Shown here: one piece after another, positions 61,492 to 64,000 of the stretch
Layout: every line of letters starts with the position of its first letter
How positions within the stretch are numbered: position 1 is the first letter of the stretch
From: Clostridia bacterium
Lineage (GTDB): Bacteria; Bacillota; Clostridia; UMGS1810
Direction: 5' to 3'
Assembly (NCBI GenBank): GCA_017436905.1
Contig: JAFSCF010000014.1
Span: 1-64,000 of the forward strand
Length of the DNA: 64,000 nt
Notes under the pieces: model-generated
What the model saw: only the letters and a program-made list of their open reading frames with translations
Database searches by the model: none
Told to the model about the DNA's origin: nothing
Position numbers and translations under genes: made by a program

Positions 61492-63837
61492 CTATTTAAG
61501 TTCGGCTATTGTTACACCTGCGTCGCCCTCGCCAAAACCGCCCAAGCGGAAACTTTTAACTCTCTTCTGGCGCTTTAAAAACGAGTGTATGCCGGCTCTT
61601 AATGCACCAGTGCCTTTGCCATGGATAATGCGCACTTCGTGAAGTGATGACAAAACTGCATCGTCTATAAACTTTTCAACCAGCAGGATTGCGCTTTCAA
61701 CGTCTTCGCCACGGATATCGAGTTCTGTGCCAACCGTCATTGATTTAATTCCCACAGACGACTTTGCGCCGCCTTTTGGTTTATCGGATTTTTCTTCAAC
61801 AATACGTAGGTCGTTTAAATTAAGTTTCATTTTCATAATACCCACATTCACCATAAGGCTGCCTTTGGTGTCGGGCAAAGTAACAACCGTACCACGTTGG
61901 TTAAGGTGCGGAACGTCAACCTCCTGACCGAGTTTAACGGTCTTTGGCGGAGTACCCGCCTGAGGTTTAGGAGCAGATTTTACGTTATGCTTTTTGCCGC
62001 CGGCTATTACCTGCTGACGCACCTGTTCAACGGCACGGTTAGCCTCTTTTAAATCTTTCTTTTTCATAGCGGCACGGATGTCGGCAAGTGCAAGTTCACT
62101 CTCAGCACGAGCATCTTCAATAATCTTCTGCGCCTCTTTGTGTGCTGCTTCTATTATTTTATCCGTTCTGCTCTCTAACGATTTATTTTTATTGGCAATT
62201 CTGTCTTTTAAAAGTTCAATCTCCTGCTTGTATGCCAGGGCATTATCACGCTCACGCTCGGTATCACGGCGTGCGTTCTCCAAACTTGAAAGAACATCTT
62301 CAAAATGCAGATTTTCACCGGCGATGCGTGATTTGGCATCTTCTATAATATCGCTGCTGATACCAAGTTTCTGTGATATTGCAAAAGCATTACTCTTACC
62401 CGGTATACCGATTAGCAGTTTATAAGTAGGCGCAAGAGTTTCCACATCAAACTCGCACGACGCATTTTCTACTCTTGGGTTTGAAAGTGCATACGATTTA
62501 AGTTCGCTGTAGTGGGTGGTAGCGGCAGACTTTGCACCTCGCAGGCGGATATTTTCGAGTATGCTTACGGCAAGTGCCGCACCCTCTACGGGGTCAGTAC
62601 CTGCGCCAAGTTCGTCAAACAGACAAAGCGAACGATATGTTGCCTGCTCTAAAATCTTAACGATATTCACCATATGCGATGAAAACGTGCTAAGGCTTTG
62701 CTCTATGCTCTGCTCGTCACCGATATCTGCAAAAACATCGTCAAATACTGATACCACAGAGCCCTCTTTAGCAGTTATGTGCATACCGGACTGCGCCATC
62801 AATGTCATAATGCCGATTGTTTTTAGCACAACAGTTTTACCGCCGGTATTAGGACCGGTAATAACGAGTGTGTCAAAATCTTTACCGAGGTAGATGTCTG
62901 TTGGCACAACCTTTTTGCGGTCGAGTAAAGGGTGTCGTGCCTGAATAAGATTTATATATCCGTCATCATTTAATATAGGTCTGAATGCATCATATTTAAG
63001 CGCAAATTTTGCCTTTGCAAATATAAGGTCAAGGTCTGCAATGCAGTTGTATGTCATCTCTAACAGTTGGCAATAGCCTGCAATTTCGCCCGAAAGTTCC
63101 CTTAAAATGCGCTCAATTTCTTCTTTCTCTTTGTTTTTGAGCATGCGGATTTCATTGTCTGCCTCAACAACTGCATCAGGCTCTATAAAAAGGGTAATTC
63201 CGCTTGACGATGTATCGTGCACAATACCACGTATACTTCCCTTGTGCTCTGCTTTTACAGGCACAACGTATCTATCAGAACGCATAGTTATAATCGGCTC
63301 TTGCAGATACTTTGAATTCTTTGCAATAATATTATGCAGAATTTCTTTAACTTTACCCTCGGTAGAACGGATTTTTCTGCGTATTGCAGAAAGTTCGCTG
63401 CTGGCGGTATCAGAAATGGTTTCTTCGTCTTCTATACAATCGAAAATTTTGCTTTCGAGTTTTTTATCTTCAAAAAGTGCCTCGATGTATTCCTCTATTG
63501 CTTCACATTCAATATCATCAGGATAAGATTTTAACTTGCGTGATGTTTTTAAAACCTTTCCAATATCAAGTATATCAGCAGGAGAAAGCACACCGCCCAT
63601 ATCGGCACGTTTTAAACTGCTGCGTATGTCCGATTTACAGTAAACGGGCGGATTTCCCTTTTTGACAATAAGGTTCATAGCGCAGGCAGTCTGCTCCTGC
63701 ATCATATTAATTTCTTTTATGTCGGAAGACGGCTCAAGCGAGAATGCACGCATACGTGAAAGTTCAATTACGGCAAATTCGCTTAGCATAGAACGTATTT
63801 TATCAAATTCCAAAGTTGTATATACTTTTTCGTTCAC
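61492..63837 (-). CDS. mutS2: MutS2 (RqcU) ATPase/endonuclease
   Basis: A 781-aa protein: MutS-type clamp and ATPase (Walker A ITGPNTGGKTVVLKT about 330-345, LFDELGAGTDPVEGAAL), a long coiled coil (about 510-620), a KOW-like segment and a C-terminal Smr domain (DIRGEDVES, IIHGKGTGALRAGI). MutS2 proteins suppress recombination and, in Bacillus, sense collided ribosomes; RqcP elsewhere in the window belongs to the same quality-control pathway. I prefer the GTG at 63835-63837, eight bases after AAAGGA, over the reading from 63882, which overlaps the upstream terminator. Confidence 0.94.
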   Translation of the reverse strand: MNEKVYTTLEFDKIRSMLSEFAVIELSRMRAFSLEPSSDIKEINMMQEQTACAMNLIVKKGNPPVYCKSDIRSSLKRADMGGVLSPADILDIGKVLKTSRKLKSYPDDIECEAIEEYIEALFEDKKLESKIFDCIEDEETISDTASSELSAIRRKIRSTEGKVKEILHNIIAKNSKYLQEPIITMRSDRYVVPVKAEHKGSIRGIVHDTSSSGITLFIEPDAVVEADNEIRMLKNKEKEEIERILRELSGEIAGYCQLLEMTYNCIADLDLIFAKAKFALKYDAFRPILNDDGYINLIQARHPLLDRKKVVPTDIYLGKDFDTLVITGPNTGGKTVVLKTIGIMTLMAQSGMHITAKEGSVVSVFDDVFADIGDEQSIEQSLSTFSSHMVNIVKILEQATYRSLCLFDELGAGTDPVEGAALAVSILENIRLRGAKSAATTHYSELKSYALSNPRVENASCEFDVETLAPTYKLLIGIPGKSNAFAISQKLGISSDIIEDAKSRIAGENLHFEDVLSSLENARRDTERERDNALAYKQEIELLKDRIANKNKSLESRTDKIIEAAHKEAQKIIEDARAESELALADIRAAMKKKDLKEANRAVEQVRQQVIAGGKKHNVKSAPKPQAGTPPKTVKLGQEVDVPHLNQRGTVVTLPDTKGSLMVNVGIMKMKLNLNDLRIVEEKSDKPKGGAKSSVGIKSMTVGTELDIRGEDVESAILLVEKFIDDAVLSSLHEVRIIHGKGTGALRAGIHSFLKRQKRVKSFRLGGFGEGDAGVTIAELK

Positions 63838-63858
63838 TTTATCATTCCTTTCAAAATG

Positions 63859-63885
63859 GTAAAAAAGGCGTAGCATTGCCACGCC
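63859..63885 (-). terminator. Terminator between the rdgB-like gene and mutS2
   Basis: Stem AAGGCGT / ACGCCTT, then TTTTTT on the minus strand. Confidence 0.85.
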
Positions 63886-63895
63886 TTGCGTATCA

Positions 63896-64000
63896 TTATT
63901 TATTCAAAAATTCCGCCAATGCTTTAAGTGCTTTTGCTCTGTGGCTGATTTCGTCTTTTATGCTGCTGCTAAGTTGACCAAATGTTTTGTCGTAGCCGTC
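63896..64000 (-). CDS. rdgB: XTP/dITP diphosphatase (RdgB/Ham1), C-terminal end only
   Basis: The last 34 residues of a gene entering from the right edge: GYDKTFGQLSSSIKDEISHR followed by AKALKALAEFLNK and a TAA stop. FxxLSxxxKxxISHRxxAL is the C-terminal signature of the non-canonical purine NTP pyrophosphatase, which cleans XTP and ITP from the nucleotide pool. The rest is outside the window. Confidence 0.88.
   Translation of the reverse strand, partial: DGYDKTFGQLSSSIKDEISHRAKALKALAEFLNK

Noticed and set aside
1-64000. CRISPR arrays, prophage or transposase genes
   Set aside because: No regularly spaced direct repeats, cas genes, integrases or transposases were seen in the window.

Overview
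The window looks like chromosomal DNA of an anaerobic, spore-forming, low-to-mid-GC Clostridia (Firmicutes) species. The evidence is a germinant-receptor operon, a SpoVB-family flippase, Veg, S-layer-homology (SLH) proteins, pyruvate:ferredoxin oxidoreductase, an Rnf complex and a multisubunit [FeFe] hydrogenase. Promoters are sigma-A-like with 17-bp spacers, many starts are TTG or GTG, and intrinsic terminators are frequent. The extracellular SLH/YcdB proteins and a GHL6-type glycosidase recall fibre-associated gut Clostridia, but no species can be named from the sequence.

Layout. 1-5.6 kb: the start of rpsB, then a minus-strand operon of a PucR/CdaR-type regulator, ftsE, ftsX, a coiled-coil M23 hydrolase and a Ctp protease (cell-wall cleavage at division). 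5.7-7.5 kb: a VanW/G5 wall protein. 7.6-19 kb: nifJ, then rnfB-A-E-G-D-C lying downstream of rqcP and a spoVB-like flippase, then a metal exporter. 19.2-21.8 kb: an AT-rich accessory island with a secreted CHAP/ricin-lectin protein split by a frameshift, behind a long structured leader with terminator-like elements. 21.8-24.7 kb: veg-recR and a GHL6-like glycosidase. 24.7-25.6 kb: a repeat-rich gap and tRNA-Met/Glu/Val. 25.7-33.4 kb: yycJ, murA, cinA, thiI, a cysteine desulfurase and metG. 33.6-39.6 kb: a YcdB/SLH protein and gerA-gerB-gerC, followed by a 53-codon two-helix gene. 39.7-43.3 kb: mnmE, mnmG, secG. 43.4-46.2 kb: a large SLH protein. 46.4-54.7 kb: hydrogenase genes mixed with signalling-type genes. 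54.8-64 kb: tyrS, a P-loop protein, a repeat-rich gap, gpmI-tpiA-pgk, mutS2 and the end of an rdgB-like gene.

The energy genes form one physiological unit. NifJ makes reduced ferredoxin, Rnf couples ferredoxin to NAD with ion transport, and HydABC disposes of electrons from NADH and ferredoxin as H2. Rex-like operators overlap or adjoin the promoters of both nifJ and hydC-B-A, which suggests shared control by NADH/NAD ratio. Upstream of hydCBA lies a HydS-type (H-cluster-bearing, probably sensory) protein with two DRTGG-domain proteins, a GHKL ATPase and a PHP-domain protein. A second GHKL ATPase and a small [2Fe-2S] protein sit inside hydCBA itself. This is the best candidate here for a poorly described system: a hydrogen/redox-sensing phospho-signalling module.

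Other notable items are an alternative-folding leader RNA before the CHAP gene, a slippery-looking heptamer at that gene's frameshift, a candidate germinant-receptor D subunit, and two classes of intergenic inverted-repeat elements.
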